Assembly (NCBI RefSeq): GCF_000374125.1
Contig: NZ_KB893631.1
Coordinates: forward strand, 1 to 64,000
DNA from: Niabella aurantiaca DSM 17617
GTDB taxonomy: Bacteria > Bacteroidota > Bacteroidia > Chitinophagales > Chitinophagaceae
Direction of reading: 5' to 3'
DNA length: 64,000 nt
Made by a program: the position numbers and the translations under genes. Positions 54,571 through 63,900 of this stretch are shown here, in pieces (positions within the stretch are counted from its first letter, which is position 1; the number at the start of each line of letters is the position of its first letter). The notes below the pieces were generated by a model. It did not search any database and had not been told where the DNA came from. It worked only from the letters and a program-made list of their open reading frames with translations.

Positions 54571-56439
54571 ATGAAACCGATTGCGTGTATATTTTTCGGC
54601 CTGCTGCTTTTACTGGGTAGCCACGCCTTTTCGCAGAACGTATTAACCGATGCCATCGCACGCACTGCACATCCGCGCTTATTGCTGGCAAAAGGGGAAG
54701 AAGGGCAGATAACAACAGCCATCCGGAGTAACGCGGATCTGAAGCGAGTGCACGATCTGGTCCTGGAAGCCGCCGGCCGTATTTGCAAGGCAGCCCCGCT
54801 GGAACATAAAAAAATAGGGAAGCGGCTGCTTTCGGTTTCCCGGGAGGCCATCCGCAGGATCTTTTTTCTTTCGTATGCCTGGCGCATGACAGGAGAGCAG
54901 CGGTACCAGGATGCTGCCGAACAGCAATTGCTAACCATCACCGGATTTGCAGACTGGAACCCCACGCATTACCTGGATGTTGCGGAAATGACCATGGCTG
55001 CTGCCATTGGGTACGATTGGTTGTACAACGACCTTTCCCCTGAGTCGAGAAACAAAATCAAAGACGCGATCCTGGAAAAAGGGATCCGCACTTCCTTTGA
55101 TTCGAAATACAACTACTGGCTCAAGGTAGAGAATAACTGGAACCAGGTTTGCAATGCCGGGCTGGCTTATGGCGCCCTGGCTGTTTTTGAATCGGATCCG
55201 GAGCAATGCAGCCAGGTGATCCACCGTGCCGTTGAATCGATCAGCATTCCCATGAAGCAATATGCACCGGACGGTGCTTACCCGGAGGGTTATGGCTACT
55301 GGAGCTACGGCACAACCTACAATGTATTCTTCCTGGATGCCCTGGAACGGCTGACCGGGGGCGAAGGATTGAGCGCCTTGCCGGGCTTTCTGAAAACCGC
55401 AGACTATTTTCAACACATGATCGCGCCAAGCGGACGGCCGTTTAACTATGCTGATTCCGGACCGGGTGCGGAAGCCAATGGCGCCATGTTCTGGTTTGCC
55501 CAAAAATTAAAAAGACCTTCACTGGCCTGGAACGAGCTGCAATATCTCCATAATGATAAAAACCGGAGGGCGCTGGAAGGTGACCGCTTTTTACCAACAC
55601 TTTTAATATGGGGTAAACAATTGACGGGAAGCGTTACCCCACCGGAGAAAACATACTGGACGGGTGGCGGTGCCAGCCCTGTGGTAATGATGCGTACCAG
55701 CTGGACCAACCCGGATGCACTGTTCCTTGGTTTTAAAGCAGGCTCACCTTCTGTGAACCATGCCCATATGGATGAAGGCTCCTTTGTGTTTGAAGCGGAT
55801 GGCGTGCGCTGGGGAATGGATTTCGGTATGCAGAATTACGAATCGCTGGAATCCAAAGGCCTGAATATCTGGCAGCGGACACAGAACTCCCAACGCTGGA
55901 CGGTTTTCCGCTATACCAATTATGCGCACAGTACCCTTACATTTGACGATAGCCTGCAGCGGATGAGTGGGGTAACCGCCATTACGCGGTACGGCAACCG
56001 GCCGGAATTTTATTTTGCACAATCAGATCTGTCCCCGGTATACCAGGGGCAGGTAAAACAAGCCATACGGGGCGTAGCTATAAAAGACAAAGCCTATGCA
56101 CTGGTTCAGGACGAGATAAAAACCGGCGGCCGGCCGGTCAGGATGCAGTGGCGTATGCTAACCCCTGCAACGGTGGAAATAAGATCGCCCACAGAGCTGT
56201 TGCTGAAAAAGGACGGCAAAACGCTGCTGGTGCAGGTGGCAAGCGATGTGCCGGTTACGCTGAAAACCTGGAGCACGGCTCCATCGAACGACTATGATGC
56301 GCCCAACCCCGGAACGGTTATCGCAGGTTTTGAGACCCTGCTGCCAGCAAACAGCAGCCACCGGTTTGTGGTGAACCTTGTGCCTGGAAACAACATGAAG
56401 GCCGATAAAAAAACAATGGCGCTGAAAGACTGGAAGTAA
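54571..56439 (+). CDS. Heparinase II/III-family protein (polysaccharide lyase)
   Basis: This 622-residue protein has a signal peptide (ending HAFSQN). The helical toroid N-terminal half contains the catalytic-type region NNWNQVCNAGLAYGALA and PEGYGYWSYGTTYNVFFL. The beta-sandwich C-terminal half contains SVNHAHMDEGSFVFEADG, the hallmark of the family. Such lyases cut uronate-containing polysaccharides (heparin, alginate, ulvan-like or other), giving unsaturated ends for GH88. The substrate cannot be told from sequence. It diverges from the GH88 gene. Confidence 0.92.
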   Translation: MKPIACIFFGLLLLLGSHAFSQNVLTDAIARTAHPRLLLAKGEEGQITTAIRSNADLKRVHDLVLEAAGRICKAAPLEHKKIGKRLLSVSREAIRRIFFLSYAWRMTGEQRYQDAAEQQLLTITGFADWNPTHYLDVAEMTMAAAIGYDWLYNDLSPESRNKIKDAILEKGIRTSFDSKYNYWLKVENNWNQVCNAGLAYGALAVFESDPEQCSQVIHRAVESISIPMKQYAPDGAYPEGYGYWSYGTTYNVFFLDALERLTGGEGLSALPGFLKTADYFQHMIAPSGRPFNYADSGPGAEANGAMFWFAQKLKRPSLAWNELQYLHNDKNRRALEGDRFLPTLLIWGKQLTGSVTPPEKTYWTGGGASPVVMMRTSWTNPDALFLGFKAGSPSVNHAHMDEGSFVFEADGVRWGMDFGMQNYESLESKGLNIWQRTQNSQRWTVFRYTNYAHSTLTFDDSLQRMSGVTAITRYGNRPEFYFAQSDLSPVYQGQVKQAIRGVAIKDKAYALVQDEIKTGGRPVRMQWRMLTPATVEIRSPTELLLKKDGKTLLVQVASDVPVTLKTWSTAPSNDYDAPNPGTVIAGFETLLPANSSHRFVVNLVPGNNMKADKKTMALKDWK

Positions 56440-56470
56440 GCCAGCCCTTTGTGCTTTGAAATACGCATAT

Positions 56471-56888
56471 ATGGAAAACGAAAGGAGCAGTAGCATAAAC
56501 CGGGAACTGCGCGTGAGTGGTGTACTTGAAGCACCCGTTGAGCTGGTTTGGGAAGTATGACCAACCCGGAGCACCTGAAGAACTGGTGGGGCCCGCAGGG
56601 CTTTACCAGCACCATTACCCGGATGGAACCGACTATAAGAACAAAAGCGGCTTTGACGAAATTGTGCCGTACAAAAAGATCACGTATGCACATCTTTCGG
56701 GACCAAAATTCCTGGCCAGCATTGCGTTTGAAAGCAGGGACGGGCAAACGGCCATTGAATGGCAGATGTCGTTTGATATCCGTGATGCGTTGATCCAAAC
56801 GGTAAAAACATTCAGGGCAGATGAGGGCCTGCAACAAAATCCGGATAAGCGGCGCACATATACCTCCCGGTTAAAAGACCGGCAATAG
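56471..56888 (+). pseudogene. Broken SRPBCC (AHSA1-like) gene
   Basis: The start MENERSSSINRELRVSGVLE, then APVELVWEV, ends in a stop because a TGG Trp codon has lost a G (near 56557). The next frame carries TNPEHLKNWWGPQGFTSTIT. A further shift of frame joins PDGTDYKNKSGFDEIV onward to VKTFRADEGLQQNPDK. About 13 codons expected between the last two pieces (the PGGEW region) are missing, perhaps by recombination between short ggatgg-type repeats. Intact relatives are about 150 residues. It is non-functional as read. Confidence 0.8.
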
Positions 56889-56915
56889 CGCCTGTGGCCC
56901 CGCCTCCGGCTGGGA

Positions 56916-57959
56916 TCAGGCAATGGTGATCAGCGGGCCGCTGCCCTGTGGCTGCAGCCGGCCAAAGGGCTTCAGATCGTAGCCCTGTTCCCGCATCAGC
57001 TGTTCGAAGGCTCCCGTTCCATTTGCGGCTACAGCCACCAGCAGGCCACCACTGGTTTGCGGATCCGCCAGGATCTGTTGCTGGCGTTCCGTAAGCGGTC
57101 CGATCGTATCACCATAACTGCTCCAGTTACGATGGGTGCCACCCGGCACACAGCCCTGGTCCAGGTAGGTGGAAATACCCGGTATGACCGGAACTTTTTC
57201 AAATTCCACCACGGCAGAAACTCCGCTGCCCGCACACATCTCAGCCAGGTGCCCCAGCAGGCCAAAACCCGTAACATCGGTCATGGCCGTAACGGCATCC
57301 AGCCTGCCCAGCAGTGCCCCGGATTTGTTGAGCGTGGTCATACTCTTTAATGCAATAGCCGCATCTTCCGGTTGTAATGATCCGCGTTTTTGCGCGGTGG
57401 ACAGAACGCCTACACCCAGTGCCTTGGTCAGGTACAGGTGGCAGCCCGCAGCAGCCGTGGCATTTTCTTTCAGGTGGGCAACCGGCACCACGCCGTTCAC
57501 GGCAAGACCAAATACCGGCTCCGGGCAATCGATACTGTGCCCGCCGGCCAGGGTAATACCGGCTTCTGCACAAATGGCCCGTGCGCCTTCCAGCACCTGG
57601 CCCGCCGTTTCGGGTGGCAGTTTGCTGATGGGCCATCCGAGTATAGCAATGGCCAGTACGGGTTGCCCACCCATGGCATATACATCGCTGATGGCATTGG
57701 CGGCGGCAATGCGGCCAAAGTCGTAGGCATCATCCACAATGGGCATGAAAAAATCGGTAGTAGCGATCAGGGCCGTGCCATTGCCCAGGTCCAGCACGGC
57801 AGCATCATCGCGTTTGTCGTTGCCCACCAGCAGCCGGGGGTCCGCAAATGCAGCGGGGGTTGCCGTATGTAATATCTTATCCAGCAAGGCCGGGCTGATC
57901 TTGCAGCCACAGCCGGCACCATGCGAATATTGTGTTAACTTATATATTGTTGTTTCCAT
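56916..57959 (-). CDS. selD: Selenide, water dikinase (selenophosphate synthetase)
   Basis: This protein has 347 residues from the ATG 57959; the frame is open four codons further up. It makes selenophosphate from selenide and ATP. The N-terminal GAGCGCKISP carries the catalytic Cys (not selenocysteine) next to the conserved Lys. TDFFMPIVDDAYDFGRIAAA, GGHSIDCPEPVFG, AMTDVTGFGLLGHLAEM and DPQTSGGLLVAV are full matches to the family. It is directly followed by mnmH on the same strand (read leftward, mnmH is upstream with 21 bases between). Confidence 0.97.
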   Translation of the reverse strand: METTIYKLTQYSHGAGCGCKISPALLDKILHTATPAAFADPRLLVGNDKRDDAAVLDLGNGTALIATTDFFMPIVDDAYDFGRIAAANAISDVYAMGGQPVLAIAILGWPISKLPPETAGQVLEGARAICAEAGITLAGGHSIDCPEPVFGLAVNGVVPVAHLKENATAAAGCHLYLTKALGVGVLSTAQKRGSLQPEDAAIALKSMTTLNKSGALLGRLDAVTAMTDVTGFGLLGHLAEMCAGSGVSAVVEFEKVPVIPGISTYLDQGCVPGGTHRNWSSYGDTIGPLTERQQQILADPQTSGGLLVAVAANGTGAFEQLMREQGYDLKPFGRLQPQGSGPLITIA

Positions 57960-57980
57960 TTGTAACGTCAAAAAAAGGAT

Positions 57981-59048
57981 TCATTCCGGTATATCCGGAC
58001 CGTCATTTCCGGGACGGGGGTCCTGGTCTTCTGTGATCAGTGCTATCAGGCGCCGGCTGTCTGCTGCGGTATTGTTTCCGGATACTTCCAGCAAAAATAC
58101 CCTGTCTGCCGGATGCAACGCCAATCCCTTCCGGTAGGCTTTATCATAATAGACCAGCACAAGCCGGATAAAGTCGGCCATGCGCCCTTCGCGGATGGCG
58201 GCTATCGCTTGTTTTGTCTGCAAAGGTCCCAGGCGTTTATGGATCCTTTCGGTGCATGCCACCAGAAAATCACGGTCCAGGCAGCCATAGTCCTGTACCA
58301 GCGTTGCCACCCGTTGTTCCAGGGGCACCTGCAGACCGATCAGCACAGCAGCGCGCATTTGTTTCCAGAGGGGAGTAGGGATGCTGCGCCGGCCGATCAT
58401 CTGGCACTCGTCTTCGAGCCACAGCGGAACTTCTGTGCACACCTGATTCAGTTCCCAGGCCAGGTTGTTCTCAAACTGTTCCTGTGTGGGTTGGATCAGT
58501 TTATCGAGACTGCCATAAGAAGATCCCCGGTGTTGCGCCAGCTCTTCCAGGTCGATCACCTGGTGCTCCTGCGCTTTCATGTATTGCAGCAACCGGGTTT
58601 TTCCGGATCCGGTCATGCCGCCCAGTATCCGAAGCTTATAAGCCCGCTCAAATTGCAGGTGCGCCCACCGGCGGTACGACTTATAGCCGCCAGTTACCTG
58701 GTAAACTTCAAAGCCATAGAGGTTCAATGCCCAGGCCATGGCGCCGCTGCGCATGCCTCCTCTCCAGCAGTGCACGGCGATCCGTTTGTCCGGGGCTATC
58801 TGCAGGCATTGCCGTATAAAACCTGCCCATTTTGGTCCCGTCAGTTCAAAGCCCAGCAGGATCGCTTCTTCGCGGCTTACCTGCTTGTAGGTAGTACCTA
58901 CCTGCACCCGCTCTTCATTGCTGAACAGGGGTACATTGAACGCGCCGGGGATATGTCCCTGTGCAAACTCCGCAGGTGTGCGCACGTCCGCCAGAGGCAG
59001 CGCCCCGGTCCGTGCCATCCAGTCGCTTATGGAAATACTTTGCATCAT
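57981..59048 (-). CDS. mnmH: tRNA 2-selenouridine synthase
   Basis: This protein has 355 residues from the ATG 59048 (a second ATG is at 59045). It exchanges sulfur for selenium in the wobble uridine of some tRNAs (also called SelU/YbbB). The N-terminal rhodanese domain includes LADVRTPAEFAQGHIPGA and VHCWRGGMRSGAMAW with the active-site Cys. The C-terminal P-loop domain has GGMTGSGKTRLL. selD follows 21 bases downstream on the same strand, giving a complete two-gene selenium tRNA pathway. No selenocysteine genes are in view. Confidence 0.96.
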   Translation of the reverse strand: MMQSISISDWMARTGALPLADVRTPAEFAQGHIPGAFNVPLFSNEERVQVGTTYKQVSREEAILLGFELTGPKWAGFIRQCLQIAPDKRIAVHCWRGGMRSGAMAWALNLYGFEVYQVTGGYKSYRRWAHLQFERAYKLRILGGMTGSGKTRLLQYMKAQEHQVIDLEELAQHRGSSYGSLDKLIQPTQEQFENNLAWELNQVCTEVPLWLEDECQMIGRRSIPTPLWKQMRAAVLIGLQVPLEQRVATLVQDYGCLDRDFLVACTERIHKRLGPLQTKQAIAAIREGRMADFIRLVLVYYDKAYRKGLALHPADRVFLLEVSGNNTAADSRRLIALITEDQDPRPGNDGPDIPE

Positions 59049-59394
59049 GCTTAACGCGCGCAAAGGTAATGCATTTTTACAGCCGGCTGCCTTGCGGGGC
59101 AAACGCATCTGAATTGCAGAAGAGCAGTGCAGCCTAACGGGCAAAGGCGCCCGCCCGGGATGACCTGATCGAACAGGAATGACTTAGCCGGGCATTCGAT
59201 AAAGATAAGCAGGCAAAGGAGCAGCGCGCCCGGAATCTTTTTAATCTGGAGTGACGAATGGGTGTTCCCAGCCGCTGGGCACACCCATGATGGTGTCCGG
59301 GTTATGGGTGCTGATACTTGATAACCTGTTGCCGGGCACTAAGGAAGAACGGGGGATGAAGGATTGGATCTTGGGCTCCGGTTAGCCTTGCCGC
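59049..59394. other. Intergenic stretch left of the CxxC-AraC gene
   Basis: No gene is supported. Two pieces in reverse orientation, acgggcaaaggcgcc (59137-59151) and gcaggcaaaggagcagcgcg (59211-59230), echo the CTTTGC-type units seen elsewhere. Confidence 0.4.
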
Positions 59395-59955
59395 CTACAC
59401 CATATCCAGAGGCTTCCGCTTTTCAGCCCGGATATTTTTAAAATGACTGGGAGTAAAGCCCGTTACTTTTTTAAACTGGTTGCTTAAATGGGCTACGCTG
59501 GAATAATTGAGCTGAAATGCGATCTCGCTGAGCGAAAGCTCGTCATATACCAGCAGCTCTTTTACCCGCTCAATTTTCTGATGGATAAAATATTTTTCAA
59601 TAGTGGACCCTTCCACCTCCGAAAAAAGACTGGAGAGGTAGTTGTAGTCATGATGCAGCCGGCTGCTGAGATAATCGGAAAGGTTTACCTTTAATTCGCT
59701 ATCCTGCTGGTGTACCAGCTGGATGATCTCTTTTTTGATATTTTCGATGACCCTGCTTTTTTTATCATCGATCAGCTCAAAGCCCAGTTCATTCAGCCCG
59801 GCTTCCAGCTTTTCTTTTTCGCCGGGTGTAATATCGCGCTCCAGTGCTACCTCGCCGAGCGCTACCGAAACCGGCTGCAGGTGCAGTTTTTCCAGCTCTG
59901 TTTTTACCGCCATTTTGCAGCGGTTGCATACCATGTTCTTTATATACAGTTTCAT
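59395..59955 (-). CDS. HMA-like CxxC domain fused to an AraC helix-turn-helix
   Basis: This protein has 186 residues from the ATG 59955. Residues 1-70 are like a heavy-metal-associated (ferredoxin-like) domain with C10-x2-C13 in MVCNRCKMAVK and the later GLNELGFELID. Residues about 85-180 form an AraC-type DNA-binding region, with LSLSEIAFQLNYSSVAHLSN and QFKKVTGFTPSHFKN. The joining of a metal-binding-like domain to an AraC domain suggests a metal-sensing regulator, most likely for copper or zinc. Such fusions are known in Bacteroidota, but their role is little studied. No obvious target is adjacent. Confidence 0.85.
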   Translation of the reverse strand: MKLYIKNMVCNRCKMAVKTELEKLHLQPVSVALGEVALERDITPGEKEKLEAGLNELGFELIDDKKSRVIENIKKEIIQLVHQQDSELKVNLSDYLSSRLHHDYNYLSSLFSEVEGSTIEKYFIHQKIERVKELLVYDELSLSEIAFQLNYSSVAHLSNQFKKVTGFTPSHFKNIRAEKRKPLDMV

Positions 59956-60984
59956 TGTGTTCGTATTTAAATGCACCTTTTCAAAAGAGCTTCCTTAACG
60001 GTGCCGGTAAAATTAAGCAAATTAGCAGATGCCATATCACCGGAACCAATGCATCTGGTTTCCCTGGACGGCATCTCCGAAGGCGGTTGTATCAAAAGCC
60101 CGCATGGCCCTGCCGCTCCCAAAATCCGGAACAGCCAAAAGTGTGGTTAGCGATCAACACACTTTTACCTGGATACACCCTGCATCAACACTGCTTCTCT
60201 TATCAACAACCAGGAACGGTTTCTGTTCTGATCGCGGGCCATCCCGGAAAAGATCCATACCCCGGCGCCGGGAATTTTAAATTACAAACGGACTTATCCC
60301 CAGTCTTTTTACCGGTTAACTTTCTGATACATAATCAACTATCCACTTTCTTTTTCTTTCTTTTTATTTATAATTATTGATTTAATAGAAATTGGAACTT
60401 GTTTTTTATTTTATAATATTTAAATTCGTTTTCGTATTCTTCGAAGTGCAAAAAAACGTTTTTACCTGCCCCGCCCTGTAAACGTGAAAGTGGGGGTAAA
60501 GAAAACAGAACGGCAGCAATCCTTGCTATGACCCGGAAAGTCGAAGTCCTTACAATTTAAAACAGCTGACGAGTTATGTTTGCCCATAAGAACCTGCCCA
60601 CCGATACCCCGGAGCCGCGCGTGATCGCGGATCAAAAGCGGACCCCGGTTTACCGGAGCGCCCCCCGTTTCGATGACCTGCTTCCCAACCCCGGCAGATC
60701 CGTGCGCTGCCTGCTGAGGAGTGGTTAACATAATAAACCCGCCGCCGGTGTTTTGGACAAAAGCTATGCCTTCCGGAACGGAAAACGGGACCCGGGCATC
60801 CTTAATGTTTTGTTCATATGATAACAGAAACAACATAATTTATTAACGCAATGCATGGCCGATTTTATGACACGGACGATAGTTTTGCCGCCGAAGAAAA
60901 CAACCTCGGATCATAATAAAAAAAGAAGCTGCCTCCCGGCGCTCGTGGAACAGATCATTTTTTATCAAACCAAAAAAAATTAAA
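59956..60984. other. Kilobase gap before the SusC gene
   Basis: I see no convincing gene in these roughly 1030 bases. A very AT-rich part at about 60330-60440 may hold a promoter. A few short open frames (for example on the minus strand at 60462-60836) lack protein-like composition. No clear hairpin or repeat was found. Confidence 0.45.
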
Positions 60985-63900
60985 ATGTTCAGGGAAACAA
61001 GTTTTAAAAACTGTATGCGGGCATTTTGCCTTTTATGTACATTTTTATGTAGCGCACTGTGCTGTTTGTCCCAGGATAAAAGCGCATCCATCACCGGTAT
61101 TATTATTGACAGCGCCGGCAACGCCGTACCCAATGCCACGATCACATTAAAAGACAGGAACGGTACTTCTTCGAAGCAGGGTATTGCCAATGGACAGGGC
61201 CGCTTTTCGTTTTCTGGGCTCAACCCGGGAATATACAGTATCGAGGTATCCTCCGTCGGCTACCAGACGCTGACCATAAAGACGGTCCGGTACGATGGCA
61301 GGCAGACCCTGCAGTTGTCTTATACATTAGAGCCGGTTGCAGATCAGCTGAGCGACGTGGTTGTGGTGGGGTACGGAACACAAAAGAAGATCAACCTCAC
61401 AGGGGCCGTTGACCAGCTTGGAGGAGAAGCGCTGGAAGGAAGGGTACAGCCTTCCATTTCGCAGATGTTGCAGGGAGCGATCCCCAACCTGAATGTGAAT
61501 CCCCTGGATGGCAAGCCTACCAGGGGCGTTTCCTATAATATCCGCGGTACCACTTCCATCGGCCAGGGAGGTAGCGCCCTGATCCTGATCGATGGTGTCG
61601 AAGGCGATCCCTCAACCCTGAATCCGAATGATGTGGAATCCGTTACGGTGCTGAAAGATGCAGCATCGGCAGCCGTATATGGTTCAAAAGGAACATTCGG
61701 AGTGGTGCTCATTACAACCAAAAGTGCGCGGAAAGGGAAGTCGGTGATCAGCTATTCTGGAAGCGCTTCCGTTCAGAAACAAACCTCCAGACCCGATTTT
61801 GTTACCGACGGGTACGAATATGCAGCGCATTTTTTTGAAGCCTATAATGCCTGGAACAACTACTCCTCCGTGCCCAGCAAGCTGAACAAGACCCAGATAT
61901 TTACCCTGGATTGGCTTGAAGAGTTTAAGAAAAGAAAAGAACAGGGTATTAACGAACCCATAACCGTGGATAAGGACGGGAACTATGTTTATTACGGTAA
62001 TGAAGACTATTACGACTTCCTGATGAAAAATACAACGTTTACGCAGCAGCACAACCTGTCGGTAAGCGGGAAGTCCGATAAAATGGAATACTACCTCTCT
62101 GGCCGCTATTTTAAGAGCGATGGCATTTACCGTTTTAACCCGGACATCTATAAAAATTACAGCCTCCGGGCAAAAGAGGGACTGCAGGTAACTGACTGGC
62201 TGAAGGTCACCAATAGCCTGGATTACTATTATTATACCTACCGCGATCCGATCACTGCCGGGGAAGGAGGCGTTATCTGGAGAAATATTGCGGATGAAGG
62301 ACATCCCAGTTCGCCCATCTATAACCCCGACGGTACCTTCAGCTATTCGGCAGCCTATACCGTGGGCGATTTTGTGTATGGTAAAAATGTGCGGAACAAT
62401 GCCGGCTCCAACCTGCGCAACACCACCGCTTTTGAAACGAAGTTCTTTAATAACAGCTTTCATGTTAAAGGTGATTTTACCTTTCGTACCCAGCAATATG
62501 AGCTTACCCGGGTACGCGTGCCCGTGCCTTACAGCGTAAAAGAAGGAGAAATAAAGTTTTTGGAATCTTCCTCAAATGATAACATTTATAATGCCAACCA
62601 AAAGTGGAATTATTTAACAGCAAATCTTTATGCGGATTATGAAAAACGGTTTGCCCGTCATTATTTGAAAGGGCTTTTGGGCTATAATTATGAGCAGCGT
62701 AACTATGATTCAAAATACATTACCAAAACCGGGCTGCTTTCTGAAGATACAAAGAATATCAACCTGGCGCTGGGAAATTCAACAACCGCTACCGGAGGTT
62801 ATAACCGGTACCGGATCTCCGGCCTGTTCTTCCGGCTGAACTATATCTATGACGAACGCTACCTGCTGGAAATAAACGGCCGCTACGATGGCTCATCAAA
62901 ATTCCCGCTGAATGAGCAATGGGGCTTTTTCCCCTCGGTTTCAGCAGGCTGGAGGATCTCCAGGGAAAAGTTCTGGCACATCGATCCGTCTGTCATTTCC
63001 GACCTGAAATTAAGAGGCTCATACGGAGCGCTGGGCAACGGAAATATCGATCCGTATGCCTACCTGGAACAATTTTCCTTTTCGACCTCCGGCAGGGTGC
63101 TGGATGGGAATAAAAACCCGGTGACCAGTGCGCCCGGTGTGATCCCCGACAATCTTACCTGGGAAACCGCGCGTACCTCCAACTATGGCCTGGACGCGGC
63201 ATTCCTGCAGGATAAACTGACCCTGACCGCGGATTATTACATCCGCAAAACCCTCAACATGTACACAGTAGGGCAAACGTTGCCGGATGTTTTTGGTACC
63301 GGCTCTCCCAAGGGGAACTACGCAGACCTGACCACGAAGGGGTTTGAAGTTTCGTTGGCCTATCGCAACTTCTTTGAAATGGCAGGGAAGCCCTTTACCT
63401 ACAGCCTTAAGGCAACGCTTGCGGATAACAGCGCCACCATCGACCGGTTCTACAATGCTACCGGAGGTTTGAGCGATTACTATGTTGGCAAGAAAGTGGG
63501 CGAGATCTGGGGCTATGTAACCCAGGGCCTGTTTCAGTCGCAGGAGGAAATTGACAATGCTCCAAAACAACCGCTCATAAAATCTTCCAACTCCGGTAAG
63601 ATCTATCCGGGCGACCTTCGCTTTGAAGACCTGGATCAAAATGGTGTGATCGACTATGGCGATAATACTATCTTCGAACATGGCGATCTGAAAGTGATCG
63701 GGAATGAGACGCCCCGTTATCTTTATAGCTTTAATGTGAACCTCGACTGGAACCAGATCTATTTTTCTGCATTTGTGCAGGGGGTAGGAAAGCAGGATTG
63801 GTATCCGAGCAATGAATCGATCTTCTGGGGCCAATATAACCGTCCTTACAACAACCTGCCCGTCTGGCATCTGAACAATTACTGGACCGAAGAAAATCCC

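Noticed and set aside
58113-59054. Plus-strand open frame of 313 codons opposite mnmH
   Set aside because: mnmH is intact and conserved; this is a shadow.
60462-60836. Minus-strand open frame of 124 codons in the gap before the SusC gene
   Set aside because: No signal, domain or start-site support; composition is not protein-like. I left the gap as non-coding.
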